64,000 bases of DNA from the NCBI RefSeq assembly GCF_030546645.1, contig NZ_JAUOTO010000003.1, positions 960,956 to 1,024,955 on the forward strand, in the 5' to 3' direction. Made by a program: the position numbers and the translations under genes. The DNA is from Flavitalea plasmicola (GTDB lineage: Bacteria; Bacteroidota; Bacteroidia; Chitinophagales; Chitinophagaceae). How positions within the stretch are numbered: the stretch's first letter is position 1; each line of letters starts with the position of its first letter. The notes beneath the pieces were generated by a model. The model had not been told where the DNA came from. It ran no database searches and saw only the letters and a list, made by a program, of their open reading frames with translations. Positions 9,829-19,077 of the stretch are shown here, piece by piece.

Positions 9829-10542
9829 ATGATAAAAAATACCATTGCGATCTGCGGCCTCGTCCTGCTGGCATTCACCGCCTGCAAACGCGACAAATAT
9901 TATAAGGACGGCGGTCTTGCCCAGGCAAATTTTCCGGGCACGATGCTGGATTACCTGGATGCGCATCCCGCCCCTTTCGACACCATTGCCCAGGTGGTGA
10001 GACTGGCCGGGCTTACCGATATGTTCAACAAAGAAGATATCACTTTCTTCGCGCCGGACGACCAGGTGATCAACCGGACCATCGGCACCATCTATACCGG
10101 CGGGCTGAACAGCTTTTTGTATAGACGGGGCAGAGATACCGTCCGGGACATATCCGAGATCGATTCTTCCATCTGGCGGAAGTATCTCCTGCAGTATATT
10201 TTCAAGGGCGCCAACAGGCTGAAAGACTACCCCCAGATAGATTTCAGTCTGGTGAATATCTATCCCGGCGGCTTGTATTATACCCTGGGCGGGAACGTGA
10301 TGAACATCGGGGTTACGTTTGCCGATGCCAATGGTATCAAATACCTCGGCTATCGGCAGCTGGTGCTGAGCTATATTCCGGATATTTCCAACCCGGACTA
10401 TGACTGGAGAAGTTTTTCTGTTTCCTCGTCAGATATTAAACCAAAGAACGGGGTCGTGCATGCCCTACTGACTGACGGCCTGTACCTGGGCTATGACCCC
10501 AATATTTTTTTCACCGAAGTATATAATGCCGGACTAAAATGA
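9829..10542 (+). CDS. Fasciclin (FAS1) domain lipoprotein
   Basis: 237 residues. Lipoprotein signal with Cys19 (FTACKRD). A single FAS1 domain occupies about residues 38-225: block 1 is EDITFFAPDDQVI, and the C-terminal block NGVVHALLTDGLYLGY contains the conserved Gly-Val-Val-His. It matches the N-terminal half of the lipoprotein at 2895 but lacks the discoidin-like tail. Its stop codon overlaps the next start (ATGA), so the two are probably translationally coupled. FAS1 domains are adhesion modules, and no enzymatic residues are visible. Likely a surface accessory of the second SusC/SusD pair. Confidence 0.85.
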   Translation: MIKNTIAICGLVLLAFTACKRDKYYKDGGLAQANFPGTMLDYLDAHPAPFDTIAQVVRLAGLTDMFNKEDITFFAPDDQVINRTIGTIYTGGLNSFLYRRGRDTVRDISEIDSSIWRKYLLQYIFKGANRLKDYPQIDFSLVNIYPGGLYYTLGGNVMNIGVTFADANGIKYLGYRQLVLSYIPDISNPDYDWRSFSVSSSDIKPKNGVVHALLTDGLYLGYDPNIFFTEVYNAGLK

Positions 10543-12149
10543 AAGCATTTACGTATTTTTTGATCATTGCCGCAACGATGCTTGCCGTACAAAGCTGTAA
10601 GAAGACCGATACCGTGTACAAAGATCCTTATGCCAACGCCAAGCCCCCATTAGGCATAAAGCTGGATCGCGATGCTCCTCCCGTACCTGCCAGCGGAATA
10701 GCGGGCACCACGGTGCATTTTCAGGCTACGGGCCTTGTCGCTTACAAGGATAAGCTCTCCTTTCTTTTCAACGGAGAGAAGGCGGAGATCGTGGGTATTA
10801 CGGAATCCGGCATCGATGTGAAGGTGCCGGCCGCCGCCAGCAGCGGGATAACCTCCATCAACGTCGATGACCAGCTGGTGCTCGGTCCGCCATTCTCCGT
10901 GCTGGGTTTAATAAAGATCGACCCCACTTTCCGCGCACAGGCGGGCGCCAACGATTTTGTCACGGAGGTTTACCCGCTGACAGATGGAAGGAATATTGTC
11001 ATAGGGTTCTTCACCAATTACGATAACAAGGGATACGTCGCCCCCCTGAACAGGATCGTCCGGACATCCGCCGACGGCGACCTGGACCGCACCTTCCGGA
11101 CCGGGAAAGCGGCCAACGGCGGATTAGCCAGCATCATCGAACTGGGAGGCAAATTTGTCATTGCCGGCGGCTTCAGCGGATATGACCAGCGCACCGAGAA
11201 TATCAGCAATATCACCACTCTAAACGCCAACGGTACCATCGATACCATGGGGGTGAAGACCTATCGCCGGCCTTCACAAACGGACACCACCATGTATTTC
11301 CCCAAATTCAACGGCGGGACAAATGACTTTATCAGCCGTCTGTATGTCCATCAAAATAAAATACTCGCGACGGGCAATTTCAGGTACTATGTGAAAAGGA
11401 CATATACCGAGCCGAATTACACGTTTACGAAAGATACCGTGATACTGGATAGCACTGAGATGCGCCAGATCCTTCGTTTCAACCCGGATGGGTCACTGGA
11501 CAGCAGCTTCCGGTTTAACCAGGCGACAGGAAAGGGCTTTCCGGCTGCCAACGGGCCCATCGGCTCCTTTATGCATAATGAGCCGGAAAAACTGGAAAAG
11601 CTGGTGATCTTCGGCAACTTTACCACCTTCGACCAACAACCGGCCGGCCGCATCGTTAGGCTGAACCCCGACGGCACCATCGACAATACCTTTACGCCAG
11701 GCCCAGGCGCAGACAATTCCATCAATAACCTCACTTACAACACCGTCACCAAAAAATACCTCATCACCGGCGATTTCCGGCACTATGCAGGCAAGGCGGC
11801 CCCGGGGATCGCGCTGCTGAACGAGGACGGCACACTGGATGAAAGCTTCATAGGGAAGGAATTCGAAGGCGGCTTTGTGGGTATTGCCCGGCAGCTGAAC
11901 GACGGGCTCATTGTCGTTAGCGGCAGGTTCAAGAAATACAATAACGTTACCCGCAACGGCTTCATGGTGCTGACGGCGACAGGGAATTTTGCATCGGGAT
12001 ACAATGCCACGGGTACCTTTTCCGGTAGCTTGTCAGATATCATCGAAACCCATTCCGCCGACGGGAAAAGAGCGCTGTTGCTGATAGGTTCCATTGACAG
12101 ATTTGATAATCAACCGGTGAGCAATATCATAAGGGTAACCCTGGAATAA
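10539..12149 (+). CDS. Lipoprotein with IPT/TIG-like domain and delta-60 repeats (DUF5008-like)
   Basis: 536 residues, start overlapping the preceding stop by 4 bp. Lipoprotein signal with Cys20 (AVQSCKKTD). Residues about 40-125 look like an Ig-like IPT/TIG sandwich, in the position I associate with DUF5008. From about residue 140 to the C-terminus there are roughly five delta-60-type beta-propeller repeats, recognised by units such as RLNPDGTIDNTFTPG, LLNEDGTLDESF and RFNPDGSLDSSFRFN, each preceded by a GxFxxY strand. This suggests an N-terminal stalk carrying a propeller that binds ligand at the cell surface. No active-site pattern is evident. The family name is from memory. Confidence 0.75.
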   Translation: MKAFTYFLIIAATMLAVQSCKKTDTVYKDPYANAKPPLGIKLDRDAPPVPASGIAGTTVHFQATGLVAYKDKLSFLFNGEKAEIVGITESGIDVKVPAAASSGITSINVDDQLVLGPPFSVLGLIKIDPTFRAQAGANDFVTEVYPLTDGRNIVIGFFTNYDNKGYVAPLNRIVRTSADGDLDRTFRTGKAANGGLASIIELGGKFVIAGGFSGYDQRTENISNITTLNANGTIDTMGVKTYRRPSQTDTTMYFPKFNGGTNDFISRLYVHQNKILATGNFRYYVKRTYTEPNYTFTKDTVILDSTEMRQILRFNPDGSLDSSFRFNQATGKGFPAANGPIGSFMHNEPEKLEKLVIFGNFTTFDQQPAGRIVRLNPDGTIDNTFTPGPGADNSINNLTYNTVTKKYLITGDFRHYAGKAAPGIALLNEDGTLDESFIGKEFEGGFVGIARQLNDGLIVVSGRFKKYNNVTRNGFMVLTATGNFASGYNATGTFSGSLSDIIETHSADGKRALLLIGSIDRFDNQPVSNIIRVTLE

Positions 12150-12190
12150 ACGCCAGCAAAATTAATTATTCAACGAATTAACTGACCAGC

Positions 12191-13882
12191 ATGAAAAAAT
12201 ACCTGTCTCTATTTCATCTGACCCTGTTTGTGGTGGTTACGGCAATAGTATCCTGCAACAAGAAGTTCACCAGGATGTTGCCGGACACAAAGTATACAGA
12301 CACGGTCACCGTCTCTTACGGGCAGCGAAAGGTGCTCTATCTGATCGTGGATGGAGCAAGAGGAACCTCTGTCAACGCGTCCAATACACCCCACATCAAG
12401 ACGTTGTTATCTCATTCCATCTATAGCTGGGTGGCAGTGAATGATCCGGAAGCTACCTCCATCGCCAACAATTGGGCGGACTTGCTGACGGGTGTGAAAA
12501 AGGAAAAGCACAAGGTGGTGGATATGTCATTCGACAATACAAATCTTCAAAACTATCCGGTCCTCTTCCGTCGGATAAAAGAAAGCAACCCTGCCATCAG
12601 TATCGCGGCTTTCACCTCTTCCGCCGACTTTGCCAACCATCTCACCACAGACGCGGATAAAATGAAGCTCCTGAACACGGATGAGGAAACCCGTACGGCT
12701 GTTGTAGAGAACCTGAAGACCGACACAGCCTCTCTGGTTGTCGGGCATTTTACAGATGTCGACAAAGCCGGCGCTCAATCCGGCTATGACACGTCTTTTC
12801 CGGCATATAAAGCTGCCATCGAAAAATTCGATGGCTATGTGGGTGACATCATGACCGCCCTGGGCCAGCGACCGAACTTCGAAAGGGAGGACTGGCTGGT
12901 CGTCATCGCCTCCAGCGGCGGCGGGCCGTTTACCATTCCACCCAATCAAAATGACAATACCATATTCAGTAACCCCGCGGCCAATGCTTTTATCCTTTAT
13001 TACAATCCTAATTACAAGCCCAGGATCATCGTCAAGCCATTCACGGGGAACAGGTACATCGGCAAAACCATCCGGCTGAAAGGCGATGCCGTCACGGCCC
13101 AGATCGATGATGCCGGCGATTATAACATCGACGACACGACAAACTTCACCATAGAGCTCAAGATCAAAAAGAATGAGGAAGCGTTCTTCTGGCCCAGCGT
13201 CCTGGGCAAACGAAATGAATGGTCCGCCGGACATCCCAGCGTCGGGTGGGTGATCTATCTCGAGAACCATTATTGGTACCTGGAATGGCGTGGCACGAAA
13301 GACGGTGATTACCACCAGGTACGGGGCGCCGACCTCAAGAAGGACAAATGGGAGAATATTTCCGTCAAATGTGAAACTCGTGCTGGCAGAAGGTTTATAC
13401 GTACCTATACCAATGGCGCATTTAATAACGAGGGAGAGATCACCGCTTCAGGGAGCTTGAGCAACAACAATGCCTTAAAGCTGGGTTTTTTAAACGGCAA
13501 TGGCCACGGGACCCCCGATGTATATATCACCGATGTCCGGTTTTTTAAATTTACACTCCCCGACGCGACGATCGACCGGTATGCCTGCGAGACTTCCATT
13601 GACCAAAGCCATCCATATTTCAATTTTCTGGCCGGATACTGGCCTGCGACGGATGGACAAGGGACGCTCATAAAGGATTACGGGCCGCTGGAGCACGATT
13701 TTCAAATGCAGGGAACTTACCCCTGGGAAAGCTTCAACGACCTGATCTGTCCGCCTTCTGACCTCAGCCTGGCAGAACTGGTACCCCAAACGACGGATAT
13801 ACCCGCTCAGATCATCACCTGGTTTAAAATTGCCAGCAAGCAAAGCTGGGATCTCGATGGAAGGGTCTGGCTGGACCAATAA
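12191..13882 (+). CDS. Phosphatase-superfamily-like and LamG-domain lipoprotein (DUF4983-like), probable pseudoenzyme
   Basis: 563 residues. Lipoprotein signal with Cys22 (IVSCNKK). Residues about 45-275 resemble the alkaline phosphatase/nucleotide pyrophosphatase fold: LYLIVDGARG carries Asp54 at the first metal ligand, PEATSIANNWADLLTGV lies where the Thr nucleophile is, and DVDKAGAQSGY where a second Asp...His pair lies. However, the hallmark Asp-His-Gly after the core strand is replaced by Ser-Gly-Gly (VVIASSGGG, residues 237-245), and the expected His after Gly194 is missing. Residues about 285-470 are a LamG/concanavalin-like sandwich. The C-terminal segment matches my memory of DUF4983. 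Catalysis therefore looks unlikely; a ligand-binding scaffold is more plausible. Spaced 41 bp and 9 bp from its neighbours. Confidence 0.72.
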   Translation: MKKYLSLFHLTLFVVVTAIVSCNKKFTRMLPDTKYTDTVTVSYGQRKVLYLIVDGARGTSVNASNTPHIKTLLSHSIYSWVAVNDPEATSIANNWADLLTGVKKEKHKVVDMSFDNTNLQNYPVLFRRIKESNPAISIAAFTSSADFANHLTTDADKMKLLNTDEETRTAVVENLKTDTASLVVGHFTDVDKAGAQSGYDTSFPAYKAAIEKFDGYVGDIMTALGQRPNFEREDWLVVIASSGGGPFTIPPNQNDNTIFSNPAANAFILYYNPNYKPRIIVKPFTGNRYIGKTIRLKGDAVTAQIDDAGDYNIDDTTNFTIELKIKKNEEAFFWPSVLGKRNEWSAGHPSVGWVIYLENHYWYLEWRGTKDGDYHQVRGADLKKDKWENISVKCETRAGRRFIRTYTNGAFNNEGEITASGSLSNNNALKLGFLNGNGHGTPDVYITDVRFFKFTLPDATIDRYACETSIDQSHPYFNFLAGYWPATDGQGTLIKDYGPLEHDFQMQGTYPWESFNDLICPPSDLSLAELVPQTTDIPAQIITWFKIASKQSWDLDGRVWLDQ

Positions 13883-13891
13883 CTGAAAATA

Positions 13892-15328
13892 ATGAAAACA
13901 TTCAATTACTTCGATATGGAAAAAATTGGCTGCTTTTGCATATGCCTCCTCTTACTGACGACGGGCTGCAAGAAAAAAGACGTGCAGGACCTGGCATCCA
14001 TTACCTCGGAACCAAGGATCGTCTCTGCGCAAAACATCGTGGCGGGCGAGATCACGAAAGACAATTCCTTCGTTACTGTGCCCTTCCATATCAAACTTTC
14101 CGGTCCGGCAGGCAAGGCTTTCCAGGTCGCGGTAGACGTGAACTATGACACTGTGGCCCAGCTGATCGCCAGTGGCGCCTTGCAGAACACGGTTGCGGCA
14201 GCTTCCAGCGCTGTCGTTCTTCCCAATGTCATCAATGTGTCCTATGGGACAGATAGCGCCACGGGCATCGCTACGGTAAAGCTTTCTGAAGTGGAGGCCA
14301 ACTACGGAAAGAACGTGGCCTTTATGATCCGGCTGATGAATCCCGGCAAAGGCAACAAGATCGACCCGGCGAAATCCACTTGCCTGGTAGTGATCAATTC
14401 CACGGATCTGATGAGCGCCGACGATCTTCACACTTTGTCCATTTCCAATGGCGGCGGCGGTATCTTACACGTGGACTTTCAGCAAAATTATGTCAGTAAT
14501 TCCGGCGGTATCACCATTCCGCTGATCATCAGCCTGGCCAACCAGGCCAGCGCCGCCTTCAATGTAAAAATAAAGCTCAATACCGACACGATCGACAAAC
14601 TCATCGCCTCCAATGTGCTCCCGGCGAACACAGTCCAGCTGACGGCTGCCGAATTTTCCATTGACACCATCGTGAGAATGGGCACCGGCCTAAACTCTGC
14701 CATCGTCAACCTGGCCATTCCCTGGTCCGTATTCGACGCCAACATCACCGCGAACAATTATTTCGCGTTCTATGTAAGCCTGGCGGAACCGACCCGCCAC
14801 ATCCTGCACCCGACAAAAAGTAGCGTCATCGTCCTGGTGAGCCCTTCCGTCAATCTCGACAACAATTCCTACATCACGGGCAATGGCACAGGACTAAAAG
14901 CCGAGTACTTCTCCAACAATCAGTTCCTTGACTTTGACGGAAGGGCGCCCGATATCGTCCGGATAGACCCCACCATCGATTTCCAGGACCACTGGAAGGG
15001 CTCTGCCATCAGTGTTGAGAACAGCTCCGCACGGTGGACAGGCGAGTTCCTGGCCCCGGTACGAGGCCAGTACACTTTCTACCAGACCCGCTGGGACGAC
15101 GGCTGCCGGCTCCTGATCGACGGTAATGCCATCATAGACGATTTCACCGTGGAATGGGATAAGCCTACGAGAAAGGCGACGATAACGCTGGAAAGAGGCC
15201 AGCGCTATAAGATAGAGGCGCAACATCGTCAAAACTATGGCGGTGAGCAGGCGCACCTGGAATATGAAGTGCTGAACCTGATATCCAGGCGTATCGTTCC
15301 TAAGTCTCAATTATTCCCGGCCCCATAA
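13892..15328 (+). CDS. DUF1735-type lipoprotein with C-terminal PA14 domain
   Basis: 478 residues; an internal Met at codon 9 (13916) is an alternative start that leaves a cleaner lipoprotein signal ending TTGCKKKD. Residues about 45-170 and 185-310 are two copies of a beta-sandwich with the pattern VDVNYDTVAQLIASG...SKVEL-like and IKLNTDTIDKLIASNVLP, which I recognise as DUF1735 (BT_3987-like N-terminal) domains common in SusD-linked lipoproteins. Residues about 330-478 form a PA14 domain: GLKAEYFSNNQF, QYTFYQTRWDDGCRLLIDGN and the closing beta strand. PA14 domains bind carbohydrates or related ligands. Likely a multi-domain surface binder. No hydrolase domain is fused. Confidence 0.82.
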   Translation: MKTFNYFDMEKIGCFCICLLLLTTGCKKKDVQDLASITSEPRIVSAQNIVAGEITKDNSFVTVPFHIKLSGPAGKAFQVAVDVNYDTVAQLIASGALQNTVAAASSAVVLPNVINVSYGTDSATGIATVKLSEVEANYGKNVAFMIRLMNPGKGNKIDPAKSTCLVVINSTDLMSADDLHTLSISNGGGGILHVDFQQNYVSNSGGITIPLIISLANQASAAFNVKIKLNTDTIDKLIASNVLPANTVQLTAAEFSIDTIVRMGTGLNSAIVNLAIPWSVFDANITANNYFAFYVSLAEPTRHILHPTKSSVIVLVSPSVNLDNNSYITGNGTGLKAEYFSNNQFLDFDGRAPDIVRIDPTIDFQDHWKGSAISVENSSARWTGEFLAPVRGQYTFYQTRWDDGCRLLIDGNAIIDDFTVEWDKPTRKATITLERGQRYKIEAQHRQNYGGEQAHLEYEVLNLISRRIVPKSQLFPAP

Positions 15329-15349
15329 ATGCAGCAACCAGCAAATAAA

Positions 15350-16162
15350 ATGACCATGCAAAAGCTTTTTAATCTCTTGTTTATACTGAGTCTGTTCGTG
15401 CAATGCAAAAAAGAAACTAAGAAGGCGCCGCCTGTGGTAGAAGAACCCAAGCCTACCGCGGCCTTCACCTACACTTTACCCGACAGCGCCAAATTCCTGG
15501 TCTATCAGTTCTCCAGCTCATCGACCAATTATAAGCAGCTGCTCTGGCAGTTCGGGGATGACAGCAGCTCCACGGAAGTGGCGCCGCTGCATTCCTACCG
15601 GTTTCCCGGCGCGTACCATGTCATACTGAATACGACCAACTCCCAGGGTTACTGGGCTACTAAAGAGATCCTGCTGAATGTAGTGGACCCTAACTTCGAT
15701 CCCACCAAGGTCGGGGAGAACTATATTAAGACCATTGGCGGAACCCTTTCCGTTTCGCGTGACAATGGGGGCGGCCCTACGGCAAATGAAGGATCTTTAC
15801 GGGTGATAGATGAGGACGACGCGACTAAATTCTTCCAATCCGGCTTTGCAGGGGACCTATGGATCAAATTCGAGTTCAATAGCCCTGTGGTTGCAGGCGC
15901 CTACACCATGACCTCCGGCAACGACGCCTGGGACCGCGATCCTAAATCCTGGTCTTTGCAGGGGTCGACGGATGATATCAAATGGATCACCTTGCACACC
16001 ATCAATAGGACACAATGGGGGGCCAACGAACGGAAGAAGAAGATCCTTTATTTCTTCGATAATAATGAGGAGTATAAATTCTACCGGCTGAGCATCAAAG
16101 CCAATAATGGCAGCCGTGATTTTCAGCTAAGCGACTGGACGGTCAATAAGAAGCAGCCCTAA
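15350..16162 (+). CDS. PKD-domain lipoprotein with C-terminal discoidin-like domain
   Basis: The frame is open from an ATG at 15329, immediately after the preceding stop, but the lipoprotein signal starts properly at the ATG at 15350 (or 15356). This gives about 270 residues, with the lipidated Cys in LFVQCKKE. A PKD domain follows (LLWQFGDDSSSTEVAPLHSY, then FPGAYHVILNTTNSQG). The last 140 residues repeat the discoidin-like module of the lipoprotein at 2895: both have IGGxLSVxRDNxGGP, VIDxDDxTKF, DRDPxxWxxxGSxDDxxW and YKFYRxxI. It is the last gene of the import operon; the next gene is 150 bp away. Likely a surface adhesin-like accessory. Confidence 0.82.
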   Translation: MTMQKLFNLLFILSLFVQCKKETKKAPPVVEEPKPTAAFTYTLPDSAKFLVYQFSSSSTNYKQLLWQFGDDSSSTEVAPLHSYRFPGAYHVILNTTNSQGYWATKEILLNVVDPNFDPTKVGENYIKTIGGTLSVSRDNGGGPTANEGSLRVIDEDDATKFFQSGFAGDLWIKFEFNSPVVAGAYTMTSGNDAWDRDPKSWSLQGSTDDIKWITLHTINRTQWGANERKKKILYFFDNNEEYKFYRLSIKANNGSRDFQLSDWTVNKKQP

Positions 16163-16311
16163 GGTTTGTTAGTTTTTAGCCTTCCCAAATTCATAATATA
16201 CTTTATTGCCTTCAATAACATATCGCTTACAGCTGTCTTTGCTCCCTGTTATTTTGGTTATAGAACGAAAATACGGCTATAATTCATAAATTAGTATCTG
16301 ATAAACCTTAT

Positions 16312-17196
16312 ATGCAAATAGAGAAAAAAGATATTAAACAGGAAGTATTCGACCTGTATGACGATTATGCCCACAACAGGTTAAACAGACGTGATTTTAT
16401 GGAAAAGCTTTCTGCCTATGCGGTAGGAAGCATTACAGTCCCTGCACTGATGAGCTTTCTCATGCCCGATTATAAAAATTCCATCCAGGTCAGCGCAGAT
16501 GATCCGCGTCTGAGATCCGAATATGTTAATTACAAATCCGAAAAAGGCGGCGGGACGATCAAGGCATTACTCTCTCAGCCTGTTGACGCGACGAGGAAGT
16601 TGGGTGGCATCGTTGTCGTTCATGAAAATCGTGGATTAAATCCGTACATCGAAGATGTCGGCAGAAGGGCGGCATTGGCCGGTTTTATATCCATCGCCCC
16701 CGATGCTTTAACGCCATTAGGCGGCTACCCGGGTAATGACGACAAAGGCCGCGAGCTGCAGAGTAAAAGGGATAAAAATGAAATGCTGGAGGATTTTATA
16801 GCAGCGTATGAATATCTTAAAAAGCATCCTGATTGTAACGGGAAAATAGGAGTGGTGGGTTTTTGTTTTGGCGGCGGGATCGCCAATTTGATGGCAGTCC
16901 GGCTACCGGAGCTGGCAGCCGCTGTCCCGTTTTACGGAGCGCAGCCACCAACGGAGCTTGTTCCACAGATAAAAGCGCCGCTGCTTTTGCACTATGCAGG
17001 ATTGGATACCCACGTAAATGAAGGATGGCCCGCCTATGAAAGTGCCTTGAAAGAGAACAAAAAAGAGTACACCGCTTACATTTATCCTGGCGTAAACCAT
17101 GGGTTTCATAATGACACGACGCCCCGGTATGACAAAGCCGCAGCAGAGCTGGCCTGGCGACGGACCATCGATTTTTTTACCGAAAAACTAAGCTAA
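16312..17196 (+). CDS. Dienelactone hydrolase family protein, possibly Tat-exported
   Basis: 294 residues. Alpha/beta-hydrolase of the dienelactone hydrolase family with the complete Cys-Asp-His triad: Cys185 in the elbow GFCFGG, Asp232 in AGLDTHV and His263 in GVNHGFH. The motif VHENRGL (residues 103-109) is the usual strand-turn near the active site. The first 55 residues precede the enzyme and contain NRRDFMEKL, a twin-arginine-like motif, followed by a moderately hydrophobic stretch, so export to the periplasm is possible. These enzymes hydrolyse lactones or small esters; the natural substrate is not evident. Gap of 149 bp to the preceding operon suggests its own promoter, but I found no convincing TAnnTTTG box there. 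Confidence 0.88.
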   Translation: MQIEKKDIKQEVFDLYDDYAHNRLNRRDFMEKLSAYAVGSITVPALMSFLMPDYKNSIQVSADDPRLRSEYVNYKSEKGGGTIKALLSQPVDATRKLGGIVVVHENRGLNPYIEDVGRRAALAGFISIAPDALTPLGGYPGNDDKGRELQSKRDKNEMLEDFIAAYEYLKKHPDCNGKIGVVGFCFGGGIANLMAVRLPELAAAVPFYGAQPPTELVPQIKAPLLLHYAGLDTHVNEGWPAYESALKENKKEYTAYIYPGVNHGFHNDTTPRYDKAAAELAWRRTIDFFTEKLS

Positions 17197-17206
17197 GGAC
17201 AGGCTT

Positions 17207-18976
17207 CTATCTGATGAACCTGTATCTGAACCGTCCATTAGGCGCCGTATCACCCGTGTCCAGCCAGTGCATGGGGTCGCCGTCGTCGGGGATATTATCC
17301 GTCCATTTAAAGTCCAGTGAGAAATGCGCACCCGTTATTCCTAACAGCTTCTTAGGGATGCCTAGCTCTAATTCATTGCCTTTGACTTCCATCTTCACTA
17401 TCCCTGCCTGTTTCCAGGTCCCCGCCGCCGTATACTGCTCGAGCGCAACCTCCCCTGCTACGGTCTTCCGGGCCCGGAACTGAAAGCCTTCCCAGGCAGC
17501 GTGTACAGTATCTTGCGTACCGATATAAAGCATCATCCAGTTGCTGTCGGTAGAAGGGGACAAAGTGCCAGCCGTCCTGACATAAAATGACACCAGCCGC
17601 CTGTCCGCAGCCACTTTTGCGTATACGATATCATTCCGACCGGATGTATTCGTATAAGATCTTATTCTTCCATATCCGGCATGATTGCGGTGGAAAGTAT
17701 CGCCTGCATCATCGGTGAACTCCGGCCCTACCCCATTCCAATCGGCGAACAGCCCGTCTATTTGTATCGCATGGTCCCGCATCGCCACCGGCACCGGCCT
17801 GCTCCCTTTATATCGCCGGATGCCTTCCACCAGCTGATAGTAATAATTATCTTTCAATGGTCCTTTTTCAGGCTCGATGTCCCGGCTGTATTCTTCATTG
17901 TATTCATCTACAAAGTAGGATCCACCTGGTGGCACGACCTTGCCTAGCATCTTATTGGGATTTTTGGCAATAAAGCGCATGGCGATCCATTCATTCCAAC
18001 CCGTAACAAACACAAATTCCGGATCCACGGCTATAGCCCGCTTCCATTGCTCGGCAAAATAAAGTCCTTCTCCGCTCCTCAGCTTATCCGGCTCCTTTCC
18101 GTCATGGAAACTTCTGCCAATGTTGGATATGGGATGCTCCGCTACTGCTACGCTGATCTCTTCCGGTCTGCCCTTCTCATGCCATCCATAGTTCTGAGGG
18201 GTATGGTCCAGCCAGGGCCATTTGTCTTTTCCGTCGGCAAACCATTCCTGACCCTTGCTCCAGGCCCAGGAATGACGGCAGGTGAAAAATGCCGCGGTGG
18301 TATCGCTTAAGCCTTCAGGTGGGCATAACATCAGGGGCTTGCCTTTCCAGTAGAACCAAAGTTCCTTGTACAGCCCTTTGGCATAGATGGCTTCATACAG
18401 CCGACGTACTGTCTCTTTTGGCTGGGTATTGACGATGAAGGCAACGGCAGGCGTTGACCGGCCCTCCCGGCGCAACGCTGCATAGGTAGCCAGCAGCCTG
18501 GTCACCTGCGGCAGGTAGATCAGGGCATTGGTCGCATCGAGTATGAGGACATCCACACCCGCATCCGACAGCATTTGCACATGACGACGGATCACCCATT
18601 CATCATCCGACACATAATATCCGAAGGCGGGTTGGCCCCAGTGATGATAGGCATGCGAAGGTCCATATTGCGGATCGGTAGGATGCGCCGCCAGCATCTG
18701 TGTAATATCATAAGGGCTCACCGTGTCCCCGGGATGCTTATCCTGGACGCCCTCATCTTCCCTGGCGGGCGTTTCGTGATCATAGCCATGCGCGCCATGC
18801 CACACGAAATAGAAGACCCCTACATAACGGTCCTTCCGTATGACGCCATGTTGCGCAGCCATTGGAAGCCGACGACCCAGGGCATCAATAGCGGGCCAGG
18901 TGTCGGCCTGCGCGGCGGCAAGTAAACTGCAGCTCATCAATGTCAACCAATACAGGGCCTTTGTTATCAAGTGCAT
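17207..18976 (-). CDS. Secreted GH99/WbsX-like glycosidase-type protein with C-terminal CBM9-like domain
   Basis: The frame extends to 19036, but the signal peptide begins at the ATG at 18976 and ends AAA with Gln23 as first mature residue, so I chose that start (589 residues). Residues about 45-400 look like the TIM-barrel of the GH71/GH99/WbsX-like group: GVFYFVWHGAHG near the start, LSDAGVDVLILDATN, and FVFVTGWNEW near the end, the GWNEW motif being characteristic. Residues about 420-589 form a beta-sandwich with IDGLFADWNGVGPEFTDD, the pattern of CBM9-like domains. A polysaccharide target is inferred; the linkage is unknown. The stop lies 10 bp from the convergent dienelactone hydrolase stop. 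Confidence 0.8.
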   Translation of the reverse strand: MHLITKALYWLTLMSCSLLAAAQADTWPAIDALGRRLPMAAQHGVIRKDRYVGVFYFVWHGAHGYDHETPAREDEGVQDKHPGDTVSPYDITQMLAAHPTDPQYGPSHAYHHWGQPAFGYYVSDDEWVIRRHVQMLSDAGVDVLILDATNALIYLPQVTRLLATYAALRREGRSTPAVAFIVNTQPKETVRRLYEAIYAKGLYKELWFYWKGKPLMLCPPEGLSDTTAAFFTCRHSWAWSKGQEWFADGKDKWPWLDHTPQNYGWHEKGRPEEISVAVAEHPISNIGRSFHDGKEPDKLRSGEGLYFAEQWKRAIAVDPEFVFVTGWNEWIAMRFIAKNPNKMLGKVVPPGGSYFVDEYNEEYSRDIEPEKGPLKDNYYYQLVEGIRRYKGSRPVPVAMRDHAIQIDGLFADWNGVGPEFTDDAGDTFHRNHAGYGRIRSYTNTSGRNDIVYAKVAADRRLVSFYVRTAGTLSPSTDSNWMMLYIGTQDTVHAAWEGFQFRARKTVAGEVALEQYTAAGTWKQAGIVKMEVKGNELELGIPKKLLGITGAHFSLDFKWTDNIPDDGDPMHWLDTGDTAPNGRFRYRFIR

Positions 18977-19062
18977 ACGAATAGTTTCTTCACGGATAAA
19001 ATTAGGGCAATCTGCCTTTTCCGGCGTCCTGTTCAATCCTGCCTCGTTACCTTATTTCTTAA

Positions 19063-19070
19063 TAGATTTG
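19063..19070 (+). promoter_or_regulatory. Candidate -7 element (TAGATTTG) upstream of GNAT gene
   Basis: The eight bases match the Bacteroidota -7 consensus TAnnTTTG exactly and end 7 bp before the ATG at 19078. I see no TTG at the expected -33 distance. If used, transcription would begin at or within a base or two of the start codon, giving a nearly leaderless message. Confidence 0.3.
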
Positions 19071-19077
19071 CGACACT

